A stretch of DNA of 48,104 bases from an uncultured Granulosicoccaceae bacterium (GCA_937930305.1 CALGLE010000034.1:1-48104), one strand, 5' to 3'. Positions 36,423 to 45,026 are shown, counted from the stretch's first letter. Made by a program: numbers and translations. The notes: a model not told the origin generated them from the sequence alone.

Positions 36423-37556
36423 ATGACGGCAAGCTGGCGCTTTTCAACACTGGGTGATCGACATCGTGCGATGGGTTCAGTACTTGAAGACTGGAGCGGT
36501 ATGGGTACCGCTTGGACTTACGACAAGGACCAAGAGGAAGAGTATTTAGCCATTCGCACCAAAGCAGGCTTCATGGATGTCTCGGGCTTGAAAAAAGTGC
36601 ACATCACCGGTGCACATGCCTCTCATGTTGTTGATCGCGCAACCACACGAGATGTTGAGAAAATCTCACCTGGACGTGCTTCTTATGCCTGCATGCTCAA
36701 TGATGCGGGTAAGTTTATTGATGATTGTGTTATCTATCGTACCGGTGCTAATTCCTTCATGGTGGTGCACGGTTCAGGCGATGGGCATGAGCAATTAACG
36801 CGAGCGGCCATCGGTCGTGATGTATCGATTCGTTTTGATGACAACCTGCACGACATTTCGCTGCAAGGTCCATTGGCTGTCGACTTCCTTGAAAAACACG
36901 TGGAAGGCATTCGCAATCTGAATTACTTCGCCCACATGCCAACCCGCCTGTTTGGTCATCCGGTCACAATTTCACGCACCGGTTACACCGGTGAGCGCGG
37001 CTATGAAATTTTTTGCCGTGGCCAGGATGCGCCGAACATCTGGGACACCTTAGTGGAACAAGGCGCACCTATGGGTATCATTCCAACCCGCTTCACCACT
37101 TTAGACCTGCTGCGTGCCGAGAGTTACTTACTGTTCTTCCCGTACGATAACTCGGAGATGTATCCGTTTGACGATGACGTGACTGGCGATACCCTTTGGG
37201 AACTTGGCTTAGATTTCACCGTTAGTGAAGGCAAAACCGGCTTTCGTGGCGCTGAGGAACACTACCGACTAAAAGGTCGTGAGCGATTCAAGATCTACGG
37301 CGTGAAATTGGATGGCACTGAAGCGGCCGAAGAAGGTGCACCGCTGATGCAAGATGGTAAACAAGTTGGCGTAGTCACAATTGGTATGTATTCTTCGCTG
37401 AATAAACACAATGTGGGTATTGCAAGAATGCCCGTTGACTGCGCTAAGCCGGGTACCAAGCTGCAAGTTCAGAATGCGTCCGGGTTGATCGATTGTGAAG
37501 CAGCACCCATGCCGTTCTATGATGTGGATAAGGAACGCCGATCCGCGAAGGGGTAA
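36423..37556 (+). CDS. dmmD: DmmD, GcvT-like aminomethyltransferase of dimethylamine monooxygenase operon
   Basis: A 377-residue GcvT-family protein. It has KKVHITGAHASHVVDRATTR near the N-terminus and ISRTGYTGERGYEIFCRG in the tetrahydrofolate-binding part. In dmmDABC it is thought to pass the formaldehyde made by demethylation to tetrahydrofolate. ATG 36423 is preferred because AGGAGA lies 8 bp upstream; the frame extends to 36366 without a ribosome site. Immediately followed by dmmA. Confidence 0.85.
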   Translation: MTASWRFSTLGDRHRAMGSVLEDWSGMGTAWTYDKDQEEEYLAIRTKAGFMDVSGLKKVHITGAHASHVVDRATTRDVEKISPGRASYACMLNDAGKFIDDCVIYRTGANSFMVVHGSGDGHEQLTRAAIGRDVSIRFDDNLHDISLQGPLAVDFLEKHVEGIRNLNYFAHMPTRLFGHPVTISRTGYTGERGYEIFCRGQDAPNIWDTLVEQGAPMGIIPTRFTTLDLLRAESYLLFFPYDNSEMYPFDDDVTGDTLWELGLDFTVSEGKTGFRGAEEHYRLKGRERFKIYGVKLDGTEAAEEGAPLMQDGKQVGVVTIGMYSSLNKHNVGIARMPVDCAKPGTKLQVQNASGLIDCEAAPMPFYDVDKERRSAKG

Positions 37557-37559
37557 GTG

Positions 37560-38174
37560 ATGAGTACCATTGAGTACGCTGATTTTAAAAGTCGGCCATT
37601 TTATGGTGTGTTAAAACCGGCATCGTCTGTGGCGCATTTAGTCGTGGCAGAAGGTGAAGGTGCACAGGCGGTGCTTGATCTGGTGGCCAAAGCACCGGCT
37701 GACTTTGCCAGTAAAGCCACACTGCTCTACGCTGAAGGGCCGTACGTCAGTGATAACAGCAATAGAGAAGCGTTGCGTGCCTTGGGGTTTGCGCGTTTTC
37801 ATACCAGTGCAACGGCGGCAGCTGCCGTACCTCGGCTGAACGGTACCTTGGAACGCTTGCGTATGGGAACGCAAGTGTATTTAACCGGCAATGAATCCGC
37901 ACTCAGTCTGTTTGTGAAAGTGTGTACGGATGCAGGCCTGGATTATCAAGGCCTGCAAACTGAACACCGCGGCAGCCTTGCCAGAAGAATGCAATGCGTT
38001 CACTGCAAAGGCATCACCGAAGAGGTCACAACCCAACCGGCTGAGTGTGCGCATTGTGGTTTGTTGTTGCTGGTGCGTGATCACTATTCAAGACGCATTG
38101 GTGCATTCCAAGGTGTGAACATCAACGCTGAAGACCCTTCGGATGTTCCGGCAAAAGAGGAGATTTTTCGTTGA
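37560..38174 (+). CDS. dmmA: Dimethylamine monooxygenase subunit DmmA
   Basis: A 204-residue protein of the DmmA family. The C-terminal third has a four-cysteine ribbon, MQCVHCKGI and AECAHCGLLL, which could bind zinc or iron, followed by VRDHYSRRIGAFQGV. Its exact role within the monooxygenase is not known to me. ATG 37560 lies 4 bp past the dmmD stop (a GTG one codon earlier is in frame), and its TGA overlaps the TTG start of dmmB. Confidence 0.85.
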   Translation: MSTIEYADFKSRPFYGVLKPASSVAHLVVAEGEGAQAVLDLVAKAPADFASKATLLYAEGPYVSDNSNREALRALGFARFHTSATAAAAVPRLNGTLERLRMGTQVYLTGNESALSLFVKVCTDAGLDYQGLQTEHRGSLARRMQCVHCKGITEEVTTQPAECAHCGLLLLVRDHYSRRIGAFQGVNINAEDPSDVPAKEEIFR

Positions 38175-39133
38175 GCACGCACGCGGCAATTGACGTCATC
38201 GTCTCAGATGTGGTCGAAGTGAATTCGTTGATTAAGCGCTTTCATTTCAAACGCAGTGATGGAGGGTACTTACCGGCTTTTTCCGGTGGTGCTCACATCG
38301 TTATAGAAATGCAAGATGGCGATCATATAAGGCGAACACCCTACTCGTTAATGAGCTCCCCTCTGGATACCAGCGACTATCAGTGCAGCATTCGCCGAGA
38401 TGATGAGGGTCGTGGTGGTTCGCTGTACATGCATCGCGAAGTTAAACCCGGCATGGCGATGAAGATCAGCCCCCCAGCCAATCTGTTTCCGTTAGATTTA
38501 CGGGCCCGTAAACATTTAATGATTGCCGGTGGCATTGGCATCACGCCATTTCTAGCGCAAACCAGCCAACTCGAACGTACTGGTGGGCATTACGAATTGC
38601 ACTACGGTGTGCGCAGTGCCGAGCTGGGTGCCTATCTGGATGTGTTGGGTGATCGACTGCAACATCGCTTACATACCTATTTTGATGATCAAAAACAATC
38701 CATGGATTTCGATGCATTGTTGAGCACGCAACCCGCTGGCACACACTTGTATGTATGCGGTCCCACGCCGATGATCGACAAGGTGCTAAACACCGCACGC
38801 GCGGCTGGGTGGCCAGAGTCACACATCCATTTTGAGCATTTCTCCAAGGCAGCTCCAGGTGAACCATTCACCGCGGAACTCTCTGTCAGCGGTGTCACTG
38901 TGGAAGTTGGCAGAGACCAATCGCTGCTGGAAGCCATAGAAGCTGCGGGCATTGACGCGCCCTATTTGTGTCGCGGTGGTGCCTGTGGGCAATGCGAAAC
39001 TCGCGTGCTCGATTACGAGGGTGAGTTGCTTCACGAAGACCACTGGCTCGAAGACGATGAGCGAGCGTCCGGTGAAAAAATCATGCCGTGCGTTTCGCGC
39101 TTTTGCGGCAAGCGGCTGGTACTTGAACGGTGA
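38171..39133 (+). CDS. dmmB: Dimethylamine monooxygenase reductase subunit DmmB
   Basis: A 320-residue reductase of the PDR/VanB type. Flavin-binding RRTPYSLMSSP comes first, then NAD(P)-binding IAGGIGITPFL and YVCGPTPMID. A C-terminal [2Fe-2S] ferredoxin domain has cysteines in LCRGGACGQCETRV and MPCVSRF. It carries electrons from NAD(P)H to the haem subunit DmmC. The start is TTG at 38171, overlapping the dmmA stop (TTGA); no nearby ATG fits, so coupling probably drives its translation. Confidence 0.9.
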   Translation: MSTHAAIDVIVSDVVEVNSLIKRFHFKRSDGGYLPAFSGGAHIVIEMQDGDHIRRTPYSLMSSPLDTSDYQCSIRRDDEGRGGSLYMHREVKPGMAMKISPPANLFPLDLRARKHLMIAGGIGITPFLAQTSQLERTGGHYELHYGVRSAELGAYLDVLGDRLQHRLHTYFDDQKQSMDFDALLSTQPAGTHLYVCGPTPMIDKVLNTARAAGWPESHIHFEHFSKAAPGEPFTAELSVSGVTVEVGRDQSLLEAIEAAGIDAPYLCRGGACGQCETRVLDYEGELLHEDHWLEDDERASGEKIMPCVSRFCGKRLVLER

Positions 39134-39193
39134 TTCACTTTGTCCGCCCTTTAACTCTTTCTTTATTCTCGATAACCAACGCCGAGGTTCAAC

Positions 39194-40249
39194 ATGGGTA
39201 GCACCGCTAGCCTTCCGACATTCAAAGACGGAACATACCGCGACGATTTTAGCTTCAAGAATTCCCCAGAAACCGTTTTACGCGCACCCTTCCCGTTTGA
39301 TAAAGACGAGTATATGTATGCGGTCAATATGGAGCTGCATAAGGATGGACGTAAGGGTACGGCCTATGAACAACCCATCGATGTGGATGAGCACTACGTA
39401 GCCGAGATGCGTGATCGCGCGCTAGTGCTTGATGAAGATCCCTTGCGTTGCCAGAGCCAGCCGCACATGGAAATGGCTGGCTGGGATACCTTGGAATTGC
39501 TGATGGAGTGCAAAGCCGCCAGCTACCCCGAAGCCTTCTCACTGGAACGCGACGGGGATCAGTGGCACTGGATTAATCGTCCCATGGGTATTGATCAACG
39601 CTTTACGTTTGGTGATGCCACCACGCTGCCCTATGGACCGTTTGAATACATCACGCGTCAAGCTCAAGGGGATTTCGTTGTACTGGATGAACGTCATGGC
39701 AATTTGTGGATGGATGCGGGCATGGTCACCACACAAGCCGACTGGTCGCTCGACTTTGACATCGGGATGAATTTCTTCGAATGGCATGCACCAGTGCCGT
39801 TGGCGCATGAAAAAGGCATCTTCACACGAGCCTTAAAATACTTATTAGCCGTTCAACAGGCTAACCCCGCGCGGCGCTTGAACTGGACGATGACGGTGAA
39901 CCCACGCTTAGACACCAGCCCAGAAAACTATCACCAATGGGGTCCAGAAAACACCCACATCACACCGGAAAATGTGGCCGACAAATTATTCTTGCGCATC
40001 GAGTTACAAAGCTTTTGGCGTTTGCCGCGCTCGAATGCCATCTTGTTTCCCATACGTTGCTACTTGTTGAGCATGCGAGACCTTTCCACCGTTCCCAAGT
40101 GGGCAACGCGCATGCACAGAGTGCTTAAATCACTGCCACCGGAATTGTCCACCTATAAGGGTCTGGATAATTTTCGTGGCACCGCCATTGATTGGTTGTC
40201 TCAGTTTGACGACGGCTCCCCAACATCCAGTGGGCCCTTCCCCGATTAA
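39194..40249 (+). CDS. dmmC: Dimethylamine monooxygenase haem subunit DmmC (oxidative N-demethylase)
   Basis: A 351-residue protein of the haem-dependent oxidative N-demethylase family (DUF3445). Characteristic stretches include RAPFPFDKDEYMYAVNM, PMGIDQRFTFGD and RIELQSFWRLPRSNAILFPI. With DmmA and DmmB it oxidises dimethylamine to methylamine and formaldehyde. It is last in the plus-strand operon and is followed 6 bp later by a strong hairpin terminator. Confidence 0.88.
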   Translation: MGSTASLPTFKDGTYRDDFSFKNSPETVLRAPFPFDKDEYMYAVNMELHKDGRKGTAYEQPIDVDEHYVAEMRDRALVLDEDPLRCQSQPHMEMAGWDTLELLMECKAASYPEAFSLERDGDQWHWINRPMGIDQRFTFGDATTLPYGPFEYITRQAQGDFVVLDERHGNLWMDAGMVTTQADWSLDFDIGMNFFEWHAPVPLAHEKGIFTRALKYLLAVQQANPARRLNWTMTVNPRLDTSPENYHQWGPENTHITPENVADKLFLRIELQSFWRLPRSNAILFPIRCYLLSMRDLSTVPKWATRMHRVLKSLPPELSTYKGLDNFRGTAIDWLSQFDDGSPTSSGPFPD

Positions 40250-40255
40250 CAATGC

Positions 40256-40287
40256 GCAGTCCTGAGAATTACCCCACTCAGGACTGC
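40256..40287 (+). terminator. Terminator of the dmm operon
   Basis: GCAGTCCTGAG (40256-40266) and CTCAGGACTGC (40277-40287) form a perfect 11-bp stem with a 10-base loop, followed by CTTTCATT. It lies just past dmmC and in front of the 3' end of the convergent lipoprotein gene, so it may serve both. Confidence 0.75.
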
Positions 40288-40330
40288 CTTTCATTGGCAA
40301 TGACGTCGAGTTGTGACACAGGACGATTCG

Positions 40331-40825
40331 CTAAAACGCGCAACTTGCCGGCAGCGGATCCACAAACGCAAGCTCGTCCATAAAAGCTGACCCTAGGGTG
40401 CTTTTGGTTAAGCCCTCTAGCACGCTTCCACGGAATACTTGGTCACCGTAGCCTGCGTTATTCATATGGGCACGCACAATAATTTGTTCATTGTCACTCA
40501 ATTCGATGGGCCCACCACTGCGTGTGAACGGTTGCTCAGTCACATGACTGTGGCCCAATATCCGTCGATAAACCAGACTGCCGTCAGCTCGTAACACTTC
40601 CCACCAATCTGCATATTGGTCACATCCCGTATCTGGGCTCTGAACAGTAACTGAGAATGTGTAGCTTAGCGGTGCACCGCTGATTGAGACGGCACTCACC
40701 GCCGCACTTTGATTGTTTGGGGCGATTTCATTGGCCGGGGCGTTGTTGCTTAAATTGCTGCCGCCGCCACACGCGCTTAGCATCAGTGAACAGAAAAGAA
40801 CGGCAGTAACAGTCGAATTAGTCAT
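40331..40825 (-). CDS. Hypothetical lipoprotein
   Basis: A 164-residue protein of no recognised family. It has a lipoprotein signal with lipobox LSAC (C19) followed by GGGS, then an Asn/Ala-rich linker and a globular part with CDQYADWWEVLRADGSLVYRR. Two further cysteines (in TGCDQY and the final ASCAF) may form a disulfide. It faces the dmm operon tail to tail and shows no link to amine use. Confidence 0.7.
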   Translation of the reverse strand: MTNSTVTAVLFCSLMLSACGGGSNLSNNAPANEIAPNNQSAAVSAVSISGAPLSYTFSVTVQSPDTGCDQYADWWEVLRADGSLVYRRILGHSHVTEQPFTRSGGPIELSDNEQIIVRAHMNNAGYGDQVFRGSVLEGLTKSTLGSAFMDELAFVDPLPASCAF

Positions 40826-40974
40826 AATTAGTGCTTAGATCGCAGCGTTGACGCCTGGTGCATTAAGAGTTTACACCGAAGCCAAAGAATCAGACGATCC
40901 AGCAAAGAAATCACTCAACGCTGTTCATGATCGGTAACGAAAGATAGAATGGCTGGAACCTGTGAGAATCGGCC

Positions 40975-41787
40975 ATGACAACTTTAACGTATGCGGTAAC
41001 TGGGGTGGCAAGTGGCATCGGTGCACAGCTGGCGCGCATTCTAAAAGAGCAAGGTCATACCGTTATTGGCTTGGACATTCGTGAAGCCACTGACCCCATC
41101 GATCAATTTATCAAACTCGATTTAAACGACCCCAACAGCATCGTCGCAGCAACCGCGCAAATTAAGTCACCGATTGACGGCTTGTGCAACAACGCAGGTT
41201 TGCCTCCTCGCGACGGATTAGAGGAAACTATCCTTCAAGTTAATTTTCTTGGAACTCGCGCGTTTACTCAAGGTATGTTGCCGCACCTGCGTGAAGGTGC
41301 GTCAATTGTCAACATGGCAAGCCGCGCAGGTCATGGTTGGCGCGACGCACTTGAGCAAGTCAAGCGATTAGCAACACGGATGCAACGTGATCAACTGGCT
41401 GCCTTTGTTGCGGATGAAAAACTGGATGCCACCCGCTGTTATAACTTAAGTAAGGAAGCCATCATCCTGTGGACAATGGCTGAAGCAGAACCGATGGTGC
41501 AATGTGGCGTACGAGTGAATTCGCTCAGTCCCGGTGGAATAGCGACCGGAATTCTTGCAGACTTCCAACGTGTATTTGGCGATGCGATGGCGAAGAACAT
41601 AGAACGTGCCGGTCGTGCAGGGTCTGCCGAGGAAGTGGCTGAGATTGCTGCGTTCTTATTATCTCCCGCCTCACATTGGATAAAAGGTACCGACATTGCC
41701 ATCGACGGTGGGATGGGCGCGTTCAATATGTCGGATGCGATGGGTTTAAGCCAGTTGCGCTTACCTGCAGCTGAGAGTGCCACGTGA
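40975..41787 (+). CDS. SDR-family oxidoreductase, coniferyl-alcohol / 3-alpha-hydroxysteroid dehydrogenase type
   Basis: A 270-residue short-chain dehydrogenase. The cofactor motif is VTGVASGIGAQLA, then NNAG (CNNAGLPP) and the catalytic YxxxK in RCYNLSKEA, with SIVNMASRAG carrying the serine strand. The long insert between the serine and YxxxK is typical of coniferyl-alcohol or 3-alpha-hydroxysteroid dehydrogenases. It appears intact. Its TGA overlaps the GTG of a P450 fragment (GTGA, 41784-41787), showing that the two once formed an operon. Confidence 0.82.
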   Translation: MTTLTYAVTGVASGIGAQLARILKEQGHTVIGLDIREATDPIDQFIKLDLNDPNSIVAATAQIKSPIDGLCNNAGLPPRDGLEETILQVNFLGTRAFTQGMLPHLREGASIVNMASRAGHGWRDALEQVKRLATRMQRDQLAAFVADEKLDATRCYNLSKEAIILWTMAEAEPMVQCGVRVNSLSPGGIATGILADFQRVFGDAMAKNIERAGRAGSAEEVAEIAAFLLSPASHWIKGTDIAIDGGMGAFNMSDAMGLSQLRLPAAESAT

Positions 41788-41930
41788 GCATCCCATCATT
41801 AGACATTGACTTCTATTCAGATGAAGTCATACAAGACCCCTACCCGGTTTATGCAACGATGCGCGAGCTGGGTCCGGTCGTTTATCTTCCTAGGAACGAT
41901 CTTTATGCACTGCCCCGTTGTAAAAATTAG
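41784..41930 (+). pseudogene. Cytochrome P450, N-terminal fragment
   Basis: GTG 41784 opens a 48-codon frame whose translation includes DFYSDEVIQDPYPVYATMRE and LGPVVYLPRNDLYALPR. This is the well-known start of bacterial class I P450s, normally about 400 residues and continuing 'ALTRYDDV'. Here the homology stops after LPR, and TAG 41928-41930 falls in the left end of an inverted-repeat segment. Haem-binding cysteine and all later domains are absent, so no function remains. Coupling to the intact SDR implies they once acted on the same substrate. Confidence 0.75.
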
Positions 41931-41987
41931 TCATCAGAAACAGCCCAGCTGGGCTCTGACTGATTATGTGAACTCATCGTGACTAAT
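41926..41987. repeat. 62-bp inverted-repeat element at the P450 break point
   Basis: ATTAGTCA (41926-41933) and TGACTAAT (41980-41987) are perfect terminal inverted repeats. Between them lies the 14-base perfect palindrome AGCCCAGCTGGGCT (41942-41955), flanked by TCAG and CTGA. The element begins where P450 homology ends. It could be a small non-autonomous element, the scar of a larger one, or a terminator from elsewhere. The following 173 bp up to the TRAP gene hold no gene I recognise. No second copy was noticed in the window. Confidence 0.4.
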
Positions 41988-42160
41988 ATTAAGACGTATA
42001 ACTGGGCACGGACATATGATATTTTGGCCAGGTAAATGAGGTTTCCTGTGAGAACACGCACCGCTCCTGCACAACAGTTCGCAGAAGCCGGTAAAAGCGC
42101 TATTTATCGAACCTAAAGTTAGAATAATTAAGTAGACGAACGAAAAAAGAGGATCTGTAC

Positions 42161-43204
42161 ATGAATTTCAAAGTTACGACGGGTGCCCTGGCGCTTGCGC
42201 TTCTCTCTGGGCTTTCAGCACCTACACTAGCTGCGGAACGCATTATTTTTAACTGCTTCTTTCCGGCGAAGCATTACGTGTGTACGCAATTTTTGCCCGA
42301 ATTGAAGAACCGAATCGAAACGGCAACAGAAGGGCGCGTGAAGGTCAATACACCACCGAAGTCCTTGTCTGCCCCACCCGATCAATATGACGGTGTGGTC
42401 GGCGGCGTGATGGACGGCGCTCTGCAGTTCAATGCCTTCATTGCTAACCAAGTTCCGGGTATTTAATTCTCGTTGTTACCTTTTGTCGGCAGCAGTAAAG
42501 CCGAAATCGCTGGCCCTGCGTTATGGGAGACGTACCAAAAATTCTTCGCGGGTAAAAATGAATATGGGGACGCGAAGCTGATCGCAGTCTATGCGTCCAG
42601 TGGCAATGAATTTTTCTCACTGAACGATTCGCCCATTGAGAGCATTGAAGATATTGGTAGTCGTAAAATGTGGGGCCTACCCGGTGTTGTTGCCAACACA
42701 CTTAAGGGCACAGGAAGCTCCGTGGTCGCAGGTCCTGCCGTACAAATGCTTGAAATCGTTTCGAAAGGTGTGGTTGACGGATACGCTGGCGTGCCTTGGG
42801 GTTCTGTGGCTGCATTCAAGCTTGGTGATTACACGAAGTCAGCCACCGAACTGCATGCAAAGCTTTTCCAACCGACGTTTTCGTTTCTAATTTCCAACGC
42901 GAAGTGGGATAAATTCTCAGCAGAAGATCAAGCCGCGATCATGAACGTCATGGGGGCCGATTATGCGCAATGGGTTGGAGCGATTCAGGACAAGGTTAAC
43001 GATGGGGCGCGAGCGGCTTTGATGGAGTCAGGTATTGACGTCGTCACAGGTTCTGACGAATTAGAGAATGGTTTACGTGAGTTAGGCCAACCGATTACCG
43101 ATGCTTGGGTAGCCAAGATGAGTGACATGGGAATCGACGGTCAAGCGGTGATTGATTTCTACTTGGAACGCATTGCAGCGGGTGAAGCGGTCATGGCGAA
43201 GTAA
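42161..43204 (+). pseudogene. TRAP transporter substrate-binding protein (DctP family), in-frame stop
   Basis: A 347-codon frame for a periplasmic TRAP binding protein, with a signal peptide (MNFKVTTGALALALLSGLSA...LAA). It is interrupted by one TAA at 42464-42466, after ANQVPGI. The same frame continues at once with FSLLPFVGSSKAEIAGPALW, and later SRKMWGLPGVVANTLKGTGS and GVVDGYAGVPWGS, the DctP ligand-binding core. No frameshift is needed; one substitution such as CAA to TAA explains it. A cluster for uptake of an organic acid or sulfonated compound is likely, but the ligand is unknown. GAGGATC lies before ATG 42161. Confidence 0.8.
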
Positions 43205-43222
43205 ACAACGCAGCGCCACCTG

Positions 43223-43489
43223 ATGGAACACCTGTTCAAGAGTATCGAGCGCGTGCTAGCGGTCCTCGCTGGCATTGCGCTTCTTATCATGATGGTTCTG
43301 ACCTTTGTCGATGTTATCGGGCGCTACGGATTTAATAATTCAATTTTTGGCACCTCAGAAATTATCGAATTGCTGATGGTGGTGGTCATCTTTGCCGGTA
43401 TCGCCTTTGTTATCGCCGACTTGGTCGCCTTGGCTCTCATCATCACCTTCCCAATTTTAGCGGTAGGATTGGTGGCACTTCTGAGATAA
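43223..43489 (+). pseudogene. TRAP small permease (DctQ) remnant, probably fused to the end of DctM
   Basis: An 88-codon frame. The first 65 residues are a normal DctQ start, with two membrane helices and TFVDVIGRYGFNNSIFGTSE then VVVIFAGIAFVIAD. DctQ proteins are normally about 160-190 residues. The remaining 22 residues (LVALALIITFPILAVGLVALLR) look like the final helix of the large permease DctM. A deletion of roughly 1.5 kb joining the two genes in frame would explain this. No DctM gene follows, so transport cannot work. Confidence 0.6.
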
Positions 43490-43553
43490 ACGTCGCCAAA
43501 CTATGTGGCGTGCTGCATTCAACGCAAACTGTGAACGAAAAAAAAGATTAACC

Positions 43554-45026
43554 ATGTCTACTAAGAATATTCTGTTCATCATGTGCGACCAACTGCGCTG
43601 GGATTACTTAAGTTGCTACAACAAAGAAGGTTTGCAGACGCCGCATATTGACGCGTTGGCTTCCCGTGGTGTTCGCTACGATCGAGCGTACGTACAGTCG
43701 CCAGTCTGTGGCGCTTCAAGAATGTCGGCCTACACTGGGCGTTATGTTCATGCTCATGGCGCCTCTTGGAATTTTGTGCCGCTAAAAGCTGGCGAAATGA
43801 CCATCGGTGATCATTTACGTCCACTGGGTGTGCGTTCGGTGCTCATTGGCAAAACGCACATGAAAGCGGATGCTCCGGGCATGGCGCGACTGGGCATTGA
43901 TCCTACAAGCCGTATCGGCGTAAGAATATCCGAATGCGGGTTCGACCCCTATGAGCGTGATGATGGCATACACCCCTACTCGGGTCATGAACCCAACCCA
44001 CGCTATAACGACTTTGCACGCGAACAGGGTTTAGAGGCTGAGAACCCTTGGGAAGAATACGCCAATGCTGCCTCAGGCAATAACAACGAACTGTTGTCTG
44101 GCTGGTTTTTAAAGTACGCCGATCGACCGGCCCGTGTTCCCGATCCTCTATCAGAGACGCCCTACATCACCGGTCGCGCAATGGATTTTATTGATGAAGC
44201 GATTGAAACGAATCCGAATCAACCTTGGGTCGCCCACGTCAGTTACATCAAACCTCACTGGCCCTACATCGTTCCTGAACCCTACGCCAGCCTCTATGGG
44301 CCAGACGATTATCTGGGGGATCACTGGCTGGGTGAGAAAGAGCTGTTTCATGAAGAATCGGTGCGAGTACCGCTGATTATTTATGACCCCTCGCCTAAAG
44401 CGGATGGAACACGAGGATCGGTGAACAACGATTTGGTTGAGGCCATCGATTTGGCACCAAACTTCCTTGATCTGTATGCAGGGGCTGCGGTGCCTCACAT
44501 ATTGGATGGGCATTCTCTAATGGACACATTAGCAGGCACACGCAAAGCAGACCCTAGGCGCTATGTGATTTCCGAATACGATTATTCCTTTGTTGAACCT
44601 CGAATCGCACTGGATATGCCGGCGCGTGAATGTTGGTTGCGAATGGTGTTTGACGGGCGTTACAAGTACATACACGCCGAACGATTTCGGCCGATGTTGT
44701 ATGACTTGGAAGAAGACCCCAACGAGTTGAATGATCTGGGCGCTGATCCCGCTTACCATGATGTGTGCGAACGTTTACACGAAGCGTTATTTGAGTGGGC
44801 CAGAAAGCCGCGTCAACGATCCACCATTTCCGATGGCATTATTGAATCCACCAACGTGCAAGATAAGATCATTGAAACTGGCATATTAATCGGCTTCTGG
44901 GATGAGGTGGAGCTTGAACAGGCGATTACCAACGAGTTGGGCCCGCGAATGAGCAACGCTAACCCTTTGGTCGCAACCACACTGAACACCTTACTGCGTC
45001 GCACGCCAAAGGATGACAAGCCATGA
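43554..45026 (+). CDS. Sulfatase / phosphonate-monoester-hydrolase family protein lacking the SDHG metal site
   Basis: A 490-residue alkaline-phosphatase-superfamily protein. FIMCDQLRWDYLS gives the first metal aspartate (D12). PVCGASRMSAYTGR has the CxAxR signature, C52 becoming formylglycine, and GEKELFHEESVRVPLIIYDP is also present. The usual SDHGD segment before YLGDHW is missing: YASLYGPDD runs straight into YLGDHW (around residue 252, nt 44304-44315). An in-frame loss of some 70-90 residues is the simplest reading, and the enzyme is then probably inactive. ATG 43554 starts the family's N-terminus; an in-frame extension to 43503 is unlikely. Its stop overlaps the cupin start. Confidence 0.75.
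   Translation: MSTKNILFIMCDQLRWDYLSCYNKEGLQTPHIDALASRGVRYDRAYVQSPVCGASRMSAYTGRYVHAHGASWNFVPLKAGEMTIGDHLRPLGVRSVLIGKTHMKADAPGMARLGIDPTSRIGVRISECGFDPYERDDGIHPYSGHEPNPRYNDFAREQGLEAENPWEEYANAASGNNNELLSGWFLKYADRPARVPDPLSETPYITGRAMDFIDEAIETNPNQPWVAHVSYIKPHWPYIVPEPYASLYGPDDYLGDHWLGEKELFHEESVRVPLIIYDPSPKADGTRGSVNNDLVEAIDLAPNFLDLYAGAAVPHILDGHSLMDTLAGTRKADPRRYVISEYDYSFVEPRIALDMPARECWLRMVFDGRYKYIHAERFRPMLYDLEEDPNELNDLGADPAYHDVCERLHEALFEWARKPRQRSTISDGIIESTNVQDKIIETGILIGFWDEVELEQAITNELGPRMSNANPLVATTLNTLLRRTPKDDKP

Noticed and set aside
42041..42114. Short frame VRTRTAPAQQFAEAG in front of the TRAP gene
   Set aside because: Only 22 codons, without a family match; possibly decayed sequence but not supportable as a gene.
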